A stretch of DNA of 64,000 nucleotides from DASQHL01 sp963843685 (GCA_963843685.1 CAWJLO010000015.1:12474-76473), one strand, 5' to 3'; positions 36,572 through 45,387 are shown, counted from the stretch's first letter. Numbers and translations are program-made. Notes: a model not told the origin generated them from the letters alone.

Positions 36572-38322
36572 GCCACCACCTCCACGGCCGATGGCTGCAG
36601 CGCCCGTCGCGTGTGATCGCGCAGCAGCGGATCGGACGCCAGGCGATCGAGGTCGCCGGCTTCGTCGACGTCGTACCAGGACGGAAGCAAGAATACGTCG
36701 AGGCCGGTTTCCCGTGCGCGGGTGAGCGTTTGGTCGAGGACGCGGTCCGTGCTCCAGTCGATGCGCTCGAACAGCGCCGGATGTGGCGCGTTCATGCCGA
36801 TGAGGCAGTAGCCGCCGTCATCGGCAGGGCCGAGGACGAGGTCGTGGGTGCGCAGCGCGCGGTGGGCGACGGTAAGGAGGTGTGCGGGCAGGGTCGGGCT
36901 GTCGGACCCGATGAGCACCGGGCTGCGCGCTCCGTCACGAATCGCCGTCTCGAACGCATGCAGCAGCCGCGCGCCGAGGTCGCCGTCGGATTGCGCAAAG
37001 CATCGCGCGTCGGGGGCAAGCGACTGGAAGTACGAGATCGCGTTCGCCGGCGATGCCGCGATGTAGAGCCGGTTCGCCCGCGATCTCCCAATCTCGACGG
37101 AGTCGCGGAGGAATGCGGCGCAGAGCTCGGCTGCGCGAGCGGCGCCCACCTCGGCGCCAAGACGCGTCTTGGCGAGGCCGGGGACCGGTTGCTTCGCTAT
37201 GAGGATCACGTCACCGTCGGGGCTGACCGTGTCGGCGGCTGGTGACTCGCCGGCGCGCAGATCTTCCCCTAGCGCCCGGAGGCCGTCCGCAAAGTTCGCC
37301 GCATCGAGGCCGAAGCCGATGCGGACGTGGTCGGGCGCGTCGAACGGGGATCCGTCGAGGAGGAAGATGCCGCGGGATGCGAGGCGGCGCGCGATGCCTG
37401 TGGCGCTGCCCGCCGTGAGCCGCGGGAAGGCGGTGTAGCCGGCCTGCGGCGGGCACCATTCGAGCCAGCGCTCGTGCAGCTCCATGAAGGTGGTCAGCAG
37501 TCGCAGGTTCGCACGGGCGCGTGCGATGTGGCGCGCAAGATGGACGTCGAAGTGGGTGAGCGCGGCGAGCGCGACGCGTGCGGAAAGCGCGGAGACGGAG
37601 GCGCTGTGGTAGTCGAGGACGCGCGCGCACTCGCGCATGAAGCCGCGGTCGCGGCTGACGATCCAGCCGATGCGCAGACCGCCGAGGCCGAGCGGCTTCG
37701 AGGCGTCGCCGATGCTGACGGCATGCGGCGCCATATCGATGATCGAGGGCGCGCGATGGCTCGCAACGAGCGCGGCGGGGCGGTACACCTCGTCTGCGAT
37801 GAGGCGGGCGGGGCCGGCGTGCGATCCGCGGACGAGCGAGCCGCCCGGGCCGTGGGGGTTGTTGAGGAAGATGGCCGATGCGCGGCTCGCCTCATCGGGC
37901 AGGGAGGCGAAGTCGAACTGGAGGTCCGGCGACGGGGTCCAGTCGAGCACGCGCGCACCGGCGGCTTCGGGAACGGCGCGAAGCGCCTCGTACACGGGAC
38001 GCTGCGCGACGACGAGATCGCCGGAACTGACAGCGGCCTCCGTGACGACGCGGATCGCCTCGGCTGCGCCGGCGGTGATGAGTACGTCGTCGGGCGTGAC
38101 GTCCGTGAAGAGCGCGGCGACGACGGATCGGAGCGCCGGGCTGCCGCCACCGGGCTCGTAGTCCATCGCCATGTCGAGGAGTGCAGCAGGCGCTACGCCG
38201 GCTTCGTCGAGGACGTGGCGGGGGCTCATGGGCTGAGGGGAGCTGGACGAGAGGTCAAACATGCCCGGCGCAAAGCGCTCCCGGTATGCCTGCTCCAGCC
38301 GGAACGAGGGGAACGTCTCCAT
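36568..38322 (-). CDS. Fusion: PLP aminotransferase + TIGR04282-type GT-A transferase
   Basis: A 584-residue fusion. Residues 1-365 form a fold-type I aminotransferase: LNNPHGPGG near 153, ADEVY near 176, and the PLP lysine K209 in GDASKPLGLGG. Residues 371-584 form a GT-A-like domain of the DUF2064/TIGR04282 family (the rSAM/selenodomain-associated transferase 1 group): VILIAKQPVPGLAKTRLG, then IGSDSPTLP, then GPADDGGYCLIG. TIGR04282 domains are usually free-standing, so the fusion is notable. It opens the operon and probably modifies an activated sugar or phosphonate-like intermediate used by the downstream genes. That role is inferred. The ATG at 38322 has no clear ribosome site. Confidence 0.8.
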   Translation of the reverse strand: METFPSFRLEQAYRERFAPGMFDLSSSSPQPMSPRHVLDEAGVAPAALLDMAMDYEPGGGSPALRSVVAALFTDVTPDDVLITAGAAEAIRVVTEAAVSSGDLVVAQRPVYEALRAVPEAAGARVLDWTPSPDLQFDFASLPDEASRASAIFLNNPHGPGGSLVRGSHAGPARLIADEVYRPAALVASHRAPSIIDMAPHAVSIGDASKPLGLGGLRIGWIVSRDRGFMRECARVLDYHSASVSALSARVALAALTHFDVHLARHIARARANLRLLTTFMELHERWLEWCPPQAGYTAFPRLTAGSATGIARRLASRGIFLLDGSPFDAPDHVRIGFGLDAANFADGLRALGEDLRAGESPAADTVSPDGDVILIAKQPVPGLAKTRLGAEVGAARAAELCAAFLRDSVEIGRSRANRLYIAASPANAISYFQSLAPDARCFAQSDGDLGARLLHAFETAIRDGARSPVLIGSDSPTLPAHLLTVAHRALRTHDLVLGPADDGGYCLIGMNAPHPALFERIDWSTDRVLDQTLTRARETGLDVFLLPSWYDVDEAGDLDRLASDPLLRDHTRRALQPSAVEVVA

Positions 38323-38344
38323 CGAGCCAGCGTAGAATGAAGTG

Positions 38345-38405
38345 CTTACGGAAATCTTAAGGCGCAGGTTCGAGCCCAATCCGGGCAGCGTAAGGCTTTC
38401 GTAAG
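38345..38405. promoter_or_regulatory. Two 11-bp-spaced direct repeats, OmpR/PhoB-type boxes
   Basis: CTTAC (38345) and CTTAA (38356) are 11 bases apart. GTAAG at 38390 and 38401 are also 11 bases apart, and are in the opposite orientation. Such tandem 11-bp half-sites are the classic binding pattern of winged-helix response regulators. They lie between the divergent aminotransferase-fusion operon and the response regulator gene at 38429. Confidence 0.6.
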
Positions 38406-38428
38406 ATCGGCCAGATAAGGTGACCGAC

Positions 38429-39103
38429 ATGGGCCGGATACTCGTCGTCGAAGATGAACCGATGGTCGCGGAGGTGGTCGAGCGCTACCTCCGGCGCGAC
38501 GGCCACGACGTGATCCTGGCGTTCGACGGTGAGTCGGCGCTGGATCAGTTCGCGCGGGAGCGGACGGATCTCGTCATCCTCGACCTGATGCTTCCCCGGC
38601 TGGACGGCTCCGCCGTCTGCCGGAAGATCCGCGAGCGCAGCGACGTGCCGATCATCATGCTGACGTCCCGTGGCGAAGAACGCGACCGGCTGCAGGGGCT
38701 GAATCTCGGGGCGGACGACTACGTCACGAAGCCGTTCAGCCCGCGCGAAGTGGCGGCGCGCGTGCGCGCGGTGCTGCGCCGGACGTCGAACGGCGAGAGC
38801 CCGCGCCTCCTCGAATTCGACACGCTTCAGATCGACGGACGCCGGCGGGCGGTCTCCGTGGATGGCCGTACCGTCGCGCTCACCGCACGCGAGTTCGACA
38901 TCCTGTACCACCTCGCGAGCCATCCGGCGCAGGTGTTCGCGCGGGAGCGGCTCGTCGCTTCACTGTGGGGCGACGACTTCGATGGCGACGCGAACACGGT
39001 CACGGTGCACGTGCATCGGCTGCGAGAGAAGATCGAGCCCGACCCGGCGCGGCCGCGGCACATCAGGACGGTGTGGGGAGCGGGGTACTGCTTTGAACCG
39101 TGA
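38429..39103 (+). CDS. OmpR/PhoB-family response regulator
   Basis: A 224-residue two-component regulator. The receiver domain has acidic VVEDEP, the phosphoacceptor D52 in ILDLMLPRLDG, and the K switch in DDYVTKPF. The effector domain is a winged helix (LTAREFDILYHLA, and VTVHVHRLREKIE near the end). ATG 38429 fits AAGGTG at 38417. GTG 38420 is an alternative. The kinase gene overlaps it downstream. The 11-bp-spaced repeats just upstream are probable binding sites, so it may control the divergent 31.8-38.3 kb operon as well as itself. Confidence 0.92.
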   Translation: MGRILVVEDEPMVAEVVERYLRRDGHDVILAFDGESALDQFARERTDLVILDLMLPRLDGSAVCRKIRERSDVPIIMLTSRGEERDRLQGLNLGADDYVTKPFSPREVAARVRAVLRRTSNGESPRLLEFDTLQIDGRRRAVSVDGRTVALTAREFDILYHLASHPAQVFARERLVASLWGDDFDGDANTVTVHVHRLREKIEPDPARPRHIRTVWGAGYCFEP

Positions 39104-40364
39104 CGCGAGAGCCTGGTCGTCGCTTGCGCGTCTGACCGGCCGCGCGACGCTCTACCTCGTGGGGGCGATGGCGGTGGCGCTGCTGTTGGCGCAGGTGCTG
39201 CTGGCGCCGACGCGCCGCGACATGGTCGAGCTGGCCGAATACCTCGCACTCTCGGGGGCCGCGACGGTGGTGGTCGGCGCCGTGCTGACGGGCCTGCTGG
39301 AGCGGCACACGCGGCTGACGCTGATCAGGCGATTCGTGCTCGTCACTGTCGTCGCCAGCGCGTTACTGGTCGTCAACATCGTGGTGCTTGCGCGGTTGAT
39401 GTTCATCTCGACCGACCACGACCTGCAGATGTTGCTTTCGGCGGCCGCGTTCGGCGCGATCGTCGCTGTGGGGTTCGCGATCTGGGCGGCGTACGGGCCG
39501 CTGGCGCGGATCGCCGCGGTCAACGGAGCGATCCGCGAGCTGGCTGAAGGGCGCATCGGCCAGGTGATACCCACGGAAGGCGACGACGAGATCGCGCTGC
39601 TCGCCCGCGACGTCAACACGCTCTCGCGGCTTCTGGCCGAAGCGGACGCGGAGCGGCGTTCGCTCGACACCGAGCGGAGGGAGCTTACGGCGTCGATCTC
39701 GCACGATCTGCGCACGCCGCTCTCGACGATCCGGGCGATGGTCGACGCGATCGACGACGGCGTCGTGTCGGATCGATCCGAGATGAAGCGATACTTCGCG
39801 ACGATCCGGCGCGACATCGAGCGGTTGAACCGGATGATCGCCGACCTCTTCGAGCTGGCGCGGATGGACGCGGGAGCGATGTCGCTCGAGCGACGGCGGG
39901 TGGCCCTCGACGAGATCGTCGGAGAGGTGGTAGAGGCGATGCGGGCCCGGGCCGACCAGGCGGGCATCAGGCTGACGTTCTCCGTGAAGCATGAGCCGCC
40001 CTCGGCGATGCTGGACGGCGACCGGCTGGAGCGCGCGATCGCCAACCTGCTGCGGAACGCGCTGGAACATACGCCCGCAGGCGGCGAGATCCACGTTTCG
40101 GTGGATGCGTCAGACGGTCAGGCGGCGGTGGAGGTAGCGGACACCGGTGAGGGCATCGACGCGCAAGATCTGCCGCACATCTGGACGCGCTTCTACCGGG
40201 CCGAGCGCTCCCGCGCGCGGAAGAGCAGCGAGTCGGACGGCGCGGGGCTGGGTCTCGCAATCACGAAGGCCATCGTCGAGCTGCACGGCGGCCGGGTGGA
40301 CGTTCGACCGAACGAGGGCGCCGGCGCGGCGTTCGAGGTGCTGCTGCCGCTGGCGGCACCGTAG
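39093..40364 (+). CDS. Sensor histidine kinase
   Basis: A 423-residue membrane kinase that phosphorylates the preceding response regulator. Four hydrophobic segments occur in residues ~15-150. A HAMP-like linker follows (ELAEGRIGQVIP). The HisKA domain has ASISHDLRTPLSTIRAM with the phosphoaccepting His. The ATPase domain has ANLLRNALEHT (N box), VADTGEGID (G1) and GAGLGLAITKAIV (G2). No large extracytoplasmic sensor is seen, so it probably senses membrane or intramembrane stress. The likely start is TTG 39093, inside the 3' end of the regulator gene. An ATG further in is possible. Confidence 0.9.
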   Translation: MNRDARAWSSLARLTGRATLYLVGAMAVALLLAQVLLAPTRRDMVELAEYLALSGAATVVVGAVLTGLLERHTRLTLIRRFVLVTVVASALLVVNIVVLARLMFISTDHDLQMLLSAAAFGAIVAVGFAIWAAYGPLARIAAVNGAIRELAEGRIGQVIPTEGDDEIALLARDVNTLSRLLAEADAERRSLDTERRELTASISHDLRTPLSTIRAMVDAIDDGVVSDRSEMKRYFATIRRDIERLNRMIADLFELARMDAGAMSLERRRVALDEIVGEVVEAMRARADQAGIRLTFSVKHEPPSAMLDGDRLERAIANLLRNALEHTPAGGEIHVSVDASDGQAAVEVADTGEGIDAQDLPHIWTRFYRAERSRARKSSESDGAGLGLAITKAIVELHGGRVDVRPNEGAGAAFEVLLPLAAP

Positions 40365-40376
40365 CATCCGGGACGT

Positions 40377-40874
40377 TCAGCTCGACGGCTGCAACTGAAA
40401 CGTCACCGCCACCATCGACTCCATGAACGCGTGCCACTCGTCGGCGCGGTCCGGGGAGGGCCAGCGGAAGAGCCACGAAATGGCGCGCGCGGCGAGCCTG
40501 TGGTCCCGCCAGTAGGTCCGGAGCAGGGCGTCACGCTGGTCCGCGTCGAGGAACGTCTGCGCCGGATGGTCGTAGCTCTTCGTACCCACCTGCACGGCGA
40601 GGGCAGGGGTGGCGCGGATGTTGCGCACCCAATCAGCGTCAGCGCCCCAACCTGAGACCACCGTGGCCTGCATCAGCTTCTCGTCGTAGCGCACGACTTC
40701 GATCGCCGTCCGGTAGATGCGACCCGAGCGACGGCCTCGGTGGGTGAGAAGGAGGAACCGCCGGCCCAGCAGCCAGCCGAGGCGCATCCGGAAGAGAGCG
40801 ACGGGAACGCGCAGGATGGCCCGCATGGCGCCACGGGGCCGGGCAATGCGAGGACGTTGTGTGCTGGGGGTCAT
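40377..40874 (-). CDS. Nitroreductase/deazaflavin-dependent (DUF385, F420-type) protein
   Basis: A 165-residue protein of the deazaflavin-dependent nitroreductase family. LLLTHRGRRSGRIYRTAIEVV near residue 42 is the characteristic T-x-GR-x-SG-x-x-R-x-T segment, and WVRNIRATPALAVQVG near 83 is the second conserved block. Family members bind F420 (or a similar flavin) and reduce quinones, nitro-compounds or enones. It is divergent from a TetR gene, whose operator lies next to the promoter, and converges with the histidine kinase gene. A second DUF385-like gene is at 45665. Confidence 0.88.
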   Translation of the reverse strand: MTPSTQRPRIARPRGAMRAILRVPVALFRMRLGWLLGRRFLLLTHRGRRSGRIYRTAIEVVRYDEKLMQATVVSGWGADADWVRNIRATPALAVQVGTKSYDHPAQTFLDADQRDALLRTYWRDHRLAARAISWLFRWPSPDRADEWHAFMESMVAVTFQLQPSS

Positions 40875-40909
40875 GGCGATAGCGCACTCCCTGCCATATC
40901 ATAGCAGTG

Positions 40910-41494
40910 ATGACTGACCAGTCAGATAGTCTTCCCTCCGGACACGACCCCCGGAAGCATGAGCGCCTGCTCGAGGCGGCGGCCGCCGAGTTCGCGCGGG
41001 TGGGTTTCGACCGGGCGAACCTGGACACCATCACGCGGACCGCCGGCGTGGCGAAAGGGACGGTGTACCTCTACTTCGCGAACAAGGCGGCGCTCTTCGT
41101 TGCCGTCCTCCACGAATTGCGCCGGCGCCTGGAGGCAAAGCTTGCCTCCGCCCGACCCGCGGGCGACGATCCCGACGCTATGCTCCGATCGTTTATCCGC
41201 GCCCATCTGGCGCTGGCCGACGCGGCGCCGGACCTGTTTCGCTGCTACACCAGCGCGCTCTTCGGCGTGAACCGCGAGTTCCAGAGCGGCGCGCTCTCGA
41301 TCTTCTCGTGGCAAACGAGCCTGGTGGAGCGCCTGCTCGCGGAAACAGACCGGCCGGCGCGCACGAAGAGGCGGGCGACGCTGCTGGCGGGGAGCATCCT
41401 GTCGGCGGCCCTGGTCCGCGGGCTTGTCGGCCGTGAGGGCAGCGGCACGGCGTTCGAGGAGGACGCGTTGATCGCGATGGTGGCAACGCGATGA
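40910..41494 (+). CDS. TetR/AcrR family transcriptional regulator
   Basis: A 194-residue repressor with a TetR helix-turn-helix in the first ~55 residues (LLEAAAAEFARVGF, then TITRTAGVAKGTVYLYF). The ATG at 40910, or GTG 40907, lies just before a palindrome. The remaining ~140 residues are the ligand domain. The 3' end overlaps the ClC transporter gene as ATGA (41491-41494), so both are expected to be cotranslated. The divergent deazaflavin protein gene is another likely target. Confidence 0.9.
   Translation: MTDQSDSLPSGHDPRKHERLLEAAAAEFARVGFDRANLDTITRTAGVAKGTVYLYFANKAALFVAVLHELRRRLEAKLASARPAGDDPDAMLRSFIRAHLALADAAPDLFRCYTSALFGVNREFQSGALSIFSWQTSLVERLLAETDRPARTKRRATLLAGSILSAALVRGLVGREGSGTAFEEDALIAMVATR
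40914..40925. promoter_or_regulatory. Palindrome CTGAC-CA-GTCAG at the TetR start
   Basis: Five-base arms with a two-base spacer overlap the first codons of the TetR gene. TGACTGACC/GTCAG sequences are common TetR-family operators, so autoregulation is likely. Confidence 0.6.
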
Positions 41495-44028
41495 GATCGC
41501 GACCGACGAGGCCACACTTCGTTCTCCCGACACTCGACGGCGCCAACTGGCGCGAGCAGCTGCTCGGCGGGGAGCTGAGGAAGTGGGTCATTCTCGGCGT
41601 CGTCATCGGCGTGGAGATCGGCCTCGGCATCAGCCTGTTCCTGTTCACGATCGACAAGGCGACGCACTTCTTCATGAGTGACCTCGCCGGGCTGACGCTG
41701 CCGCTGCCGCGCGGCGAGGGGACGCCGACGGTCGAGACGGCGGACCGTCGCTGGCTCCTGCCATTGATCGTGGGGCTCGGCGGACTGATCAGCGGTGTGC
41801 TGGCCGTGCTCGTGACGCGCGAAATCGAGGGTGGCGGCACCGACGCGGCGATCGCGGCGTTCCACGAACGCGGCGGCCGCATCCGCTGGCGCGTTCCGAT
41901 GGCGAAGCTCGTGGCTTCCGCGATCGTCCTGGGGAGCGGCGGCAGCGCGGGTCGTGAGGGGCCGAGCGCGCAGATCGGCGCGGGGCTGGCGTCGTGGGTG
42001 GGCGACCTGTTTCGCCTGTCGCCGGCGGATCGTCGCGTGGCAGCGGCCGTCGGCCTGGGCGCCGGCATCGGCACGGTGTTCAAGGCGCCACTCGGCGGCG
42101 CGATCCTGGGCGCGGAGATGCTCTACATCCGGGACTTCGAGCTGGAGGCGATCGTGCCGGGCCTCATCGCTTCGGTGATCGGCTACAGCATCGTCGGCGG
42201 GTTCTACGGCTTCACTCCGGTGTTCGGCACCGGGCTGGGGCTGGAGTTCAAGCACCCGGTGTCGCTTCTGTGGTACGCGACGTTGGGCATCACGGCAGGC
42301 TTCGTCGTGATCGCCTACGCGCGCTTCTTCGACGAGGTGCGCCGCCGCTTCCGGGCGATGCCGGGGCCGCGCTGGCTGAAACCGGCGATCGGCGGCTTTG
42401 CCGTCGGCGCGATCGCCATCGTGTTTCCGGAGGTGCTGTCAGCGGGATACGGCTGGGTGCAGCTGGCGATCGAGGGGAACACCACGCAGCTGGCCGTCGG
42501 GACGATGCTCGCGCTGGTGGTCCTGAAGATCATGACGACGTCCTTCACGATCGGCTCCGGGGGCAGCGGTGGCGACTTCGCCCCTGTCTTGTACGTCGGC
42601 GCGATGCTCGGCGGTGGGATGTGGGGGATGCTGCATTCGCACGTCGGCGGGATGCCGGACGCGCCGGCGCCGTTCGTGATCGTGGGGATGATGGCGCTGC
42701 TGGGAGGCGCGGCGAAGGCGCCGATCTCCGTGATGATCATGGTGGCGGAGATGACGGGCGAGTTCTCGATGCTCGTGCCGGCGATGATCGCGGCGGGACT
42801 GGCGTACCTCGTCTCGGGCAACACTACGCTCTACGAAGAGCAGCGGCGGACACGCGCGGACTCGCCGGCGCACCGGGGGGAGTACACGATCCCACTGATC
42901 CAGACCCTCACGGTGGGCCAGTCGATGCGCAGTGAACCGATGACGGCGGAGCCGGGCGACCTGATCAGCGACGCGGAGGAGCGGATGGTCGAGCGCGGGA
43001 AGCGCGGGACCGCGGTCTTGGAGGACGGCAGGCTCGTCGGCATGTTCACGATGACGGACGCGCTGCGCGCGGTACGTGACGGGAAGGAGCGCGTGGGCGA
43101 CGCGATGACCACAGAGCTCGTGCTCGCGCACCCCAGCGACAGCCTGTACACGGCCCTCCAGCGCATGGCGGGCGCCGGCATTTCGCGGCTCCCGGTCGTC
43201 GACCGGGACGCGCGGGGGAGGCTGGTGGGCATCCTGGACATGCAGGACGTCGCCAAGGTGCTGGAGACGGAGGTGCGCGAGCTGCAGGCCAAGCCTGAGC
43301 GCGCGGTCGGCGCGCCCCTCGACGATCCGTTGCGGTCTGTGCGCGTCGAGGATGTGATGTCGAAGCGCATGGAGACGGTGCAGGAGGGCACGCCGGTGAC
43401 GCGCGTGGCCAACCGGCTCGCGTCGTCCGGGAGGCACGCCGTTCTCGTGGTGGACGCGGAGGGGGCGCTGCGGGCGATCGTCACGCAGACGGACCTGGAG
43501 CTCGCGGCGGCCGACGCGGCCGACCGGCCGGTGGACGAGATCGCGCACCACAACGTCATTGTGGCGCGGCCCGGCCAAACGGTAGCCGACGCGCTCGCCC
43601 AACCCGGCGCCGAAGGCCTGCGCCAGCTCCCGGTGGTGGAGGAACAGGACCAGCGGCTCGTGCCGGTGGGGCTGTTGAGCCGGAGCGACGTCGTGGCGGC
43701 GTACCTGCGGAGCCGCGATCGGCAGTCGCGCATCGCGCGCCGGGCCGCCGAACTGAGCGACCACGCGGACGGCCGCGTCAGCTCGCTCGAGCTGCGTGTC
43801 GCACGGGGTGGGCCGGTCGACGGCACGACGCTGGCCGAGCTGCGACTCCCCCGCGACGCCGTGATCACGGCCGTCATCCGCAAGGGCACGGTCGTCATTC
43901 CGCGCGGTCAGGTGCAGCTGGAGCCCGGCGATCGCGTGCAGATACTCAGCACCGCGGAGGCGCGCCCGGAGGTGCTGCGGCGATTCTCCACGCCGAGGAA
44001 TGGACCCGACGGACCGGCCGAGTCATGA
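41491..44028 (+). CDS. ClC-type chloride channel/antiporter with four CBS domains and a TrkA-C domain
   Basis: An 845-residue ClC-family transporter. Selectivity signatures are GSGGSAGREGP (E156 is the gating/external glutamate), LGAGIGTVFKAPLGG, and GSGGSGGDFAP. The external glutamate suggests an H+/Cl- antiporter. After the ~440-residue membrane part come four CBS repeats (two Bateman pairs, residues ~465-740), likely binding adenine nucleotides, and a C-terminal TrkA-C/RCK_C domain (SSLELRVARGGPV and onward to ILSTAEARP). ClC with both CBS and RCK-C modules is an unusual regulatory layout. It may move chloride or another anion in response to energy state. Confidence 0.9.
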   Translation: MRSRPTRPHFVLPTLDGANWREQLLGGELRKWVILGVVIGVEIGLGISLFLFTIDKATHFFMSDLAGLTLPLPRGEGTPTVETADRRWLLPLIVGLGGLISGVLAVLVTREIEGGGTDAAIAAFHERGGRIRWRVPMAKLVASAIVLGSGGSAGREGPSAQIGAGLASWVGDLFRLSPADRRVAAAVGLGAGIGTVFKAPLGGAILGAEMLYIRDFELEAIVPGLIASVIGYSIVGGFYGFTPVFGTGLGLEFKHPVSLLWYATLGITAGFVVIAYARFFDEVRRRFRAMPGPRWLKPAIGGFAVGAIAIVFPEVLSAGYGWVQLAIEGNTTQLAVGTMLALVVLKIMTTSFTIGSGGSGGDFAPVLYVGAMLGGGMWGMLHSHVGGMPDAPAPFVIVGMMALLGGAAKAPISVMIMVAEMTGEFSMLVPAMIAAGLAYLVSGNTTLYEEQRRTRADSPAHRGEYTIPLIQTLTVGQSMRSEPMTAEPGDLISDAEERMVERGKRGTAVLEDGRLVGMFTMTDALRAVRDGKERVGDAMTTELVLAHPSDSLYTALQRMAGAGISRLPVVDRDARGRLVGILDMQDVAKVLETEVRELQAKPERAVGAPLDDPLRSVRVEDVMSKRMETVQEGTPVTRVANRLASSGRHAVLVVDAEGALRAIVTQTDLELAAADAADRPVDEIAHHNVIVARPGQTVADALAQPGAEGLRQLPVVEEQDQRLVPVGLLSRSDVVAAYLRSRDRQSRIARRAAELSDHADGRVSSLELRVARGGPVDGTTLAELRLPRDAVITAVIRKGTVVIPRGQVQLEPGDRVQILSTAEARPEVLRRFSTPRNGPDGPAES

Positions 44029-44189
44029 CCTGCGCCGGCCTCCGAAGAAACCGCCTGATGCGTGCACCAGTGGCACGGGAGTGAGGACCGGGTCATTGGC
44101 CAGTAGCCGTGGCCAGGGTGGACGATCAGCCACGGGTTAAGATGACGCGAGATGTCCATTCGCAGGCGTACGAAAGACACGGCCCACAC

Positions 44190-44697
44190 GTGACTACGGA
44201 TCTCCGGGCCGCCGCGCTCGCCACACTCGCGGCCACGCCGGCGCTGCTGCGATCGCTCCTCACCTCGCTGCCAGGCGAACTGACGGAGAGCGCCGCCGAG
44301 GGCGATTGGTCGCCGAAGGATGTCGTGGCCCATCTCTTGCTGGCGGAGCGCAACGGGGCGATTGGCCGCATCCGGACCATCGTCGCCAGCAGCGACGAGC
44401 CGTTGTTGCAGAACCGCGACGAGGACGACGAGCTTGCACAGTCCGGCAGTCGGGCGCGGCCGCTGGCGGACCTCCTGGAGGAGTTCGGCGAACTTCGGAG
44501 GGAGGACGTGGCGTGGCTTCGGCGCGCTCGACGAGCAGGCGATGTTGCGGAGCGGGCGTCACAGCGCCGTCGGCCGCGTGACGGCGGGCGAGTTCTTGTG
44601 CCACGCGGCGTATCACGATTGTCTCCACGTCGCGCAGCTTGCAACGATCCTGCAGTCCCGCTTCGAGCCACACCGCGGGGCGATGCGGGCGTTCTGA
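44190..44697 (+). CDS. DinB-like (YfiT/DUF664-type) metalloprotein, frameshifted as read
   Basis: A DinB-superfamily four-helix-bundle protein, about 168 residues when repaired. The first half ends at EEFGELRREDVAWL and carries AHLLLAERN with the first metal-binding histidine. The second half, in the next frame, starts GALDEQAML and holds HAAYHDCLHVAQL, with two more histidines. One surplus T in the TT at 44518-44519 separates them. DinB proteins bind Zn or Ni and often act as thiol-dependent transferases in stress responses. The start is uncertain: GTG 44190 suits the fold, while ATG 44142 is an alternative. Confidence 0.7.
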
Positions 44698-44863
44698 GTC
44701 ACGCGCCCGGGTGCAGTTGGACGAGAAGACGCGTGACCACTTGAGGCGCGGCTGACGGCGTCGCTCGCTGACCGCGAATTCACTCCCGCGAGGCCGCGAT
44801 CGTAGGTGCGTCGGTGCGCGTCAAGGAGGGGAATCCCTCTCGCAGCGTTGAGAGCGCGGGAGC

Positions 44864-44878
44864 GATAATGTGATTATC
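44864..44878. promoter_or_regulatory. Palindrome GATAAT-GTG-ATTATC
   Basis: A perfect 15-base inverted repeat 30 bases upstream of the 44908 gene. GATAAT can serve as a -10 box. It may be a promoter with an operator. The rest of 44698-44907 shows nothing else clear. Confidence 0.45.
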
Positions 44879-44907
44879 CAGTGACGAGTTAGTTCGAGAT
44901 TGCAGAT

Positions 44908-45387
44908 ATGCGAGACACCTCACTCACGACACCGCCGGCGGACCTGGCTGCAGCTGCCTTCCGAGATCACCCGATAACCGTCATCAAGAACGCATTCGCG
45001 GCGCTCGAGGGCCTGGACAGCGAGCGCCCCGAGCTGGGCCCCGAGTCGCGGCGGGCGCTCGGCGGGCTGCACGACATGGCCTGGTTCGCGCGATCGCGCG
45101 TCTTCGACGGCTACGACCGCTCCCCATTGCGACGCACGCTGGAGCGGGTATCGATCGCCGCTGCGATCGTTTCGACTCGCCGCGCTGATGCGTCGCCGGC
45201 CGGTGCGCGACGGCTGCGCCAGGCGATCGGCATGCTTTGCACGACGCTGGACGAAGGCACGGCGATGCTAAGCCGCGCCGCGGCCGAGGCGGGAGAACAT
45301 CGAGCGACCAGGCACGCTCCGCGGCCAAGACAGGCGGTCGAGGAGCCGTTCGACGCGGCCGAGGTCCTGGTGGACCGCGCCGCCTGA
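44908..45387 (+). CDS. Hypothetical protein
   Basis: A 159-residue soluble, Ala/Arg-rich protein. It looks helical, with segments such as ITVIKNAFAALEGL near residue 24 and TLERVSIAAAIVSTRR near 77. There is no signal peptide, membrane helix or motif that I recognise. A palindrome and an AT-rich patch just upstream support its own promoter. Nothing in the neighbours explains its role, and a chance open frame is possible given the high GC. Confidence 0.5.
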   Translation: MRDTSLTTPPADLAAAAFRDHPITVIKNAFAALEGLDSERPELGPESRRALGGLHDMAWFARSRVFDGYDRSPLRRTLERVSIAAAIVSTRRADASPAGARRLRQAIGMLCTTLDEGTAMLSRAAAEAGEHRATRHAPRPRQAVEEPFDAAEVLVDRAA

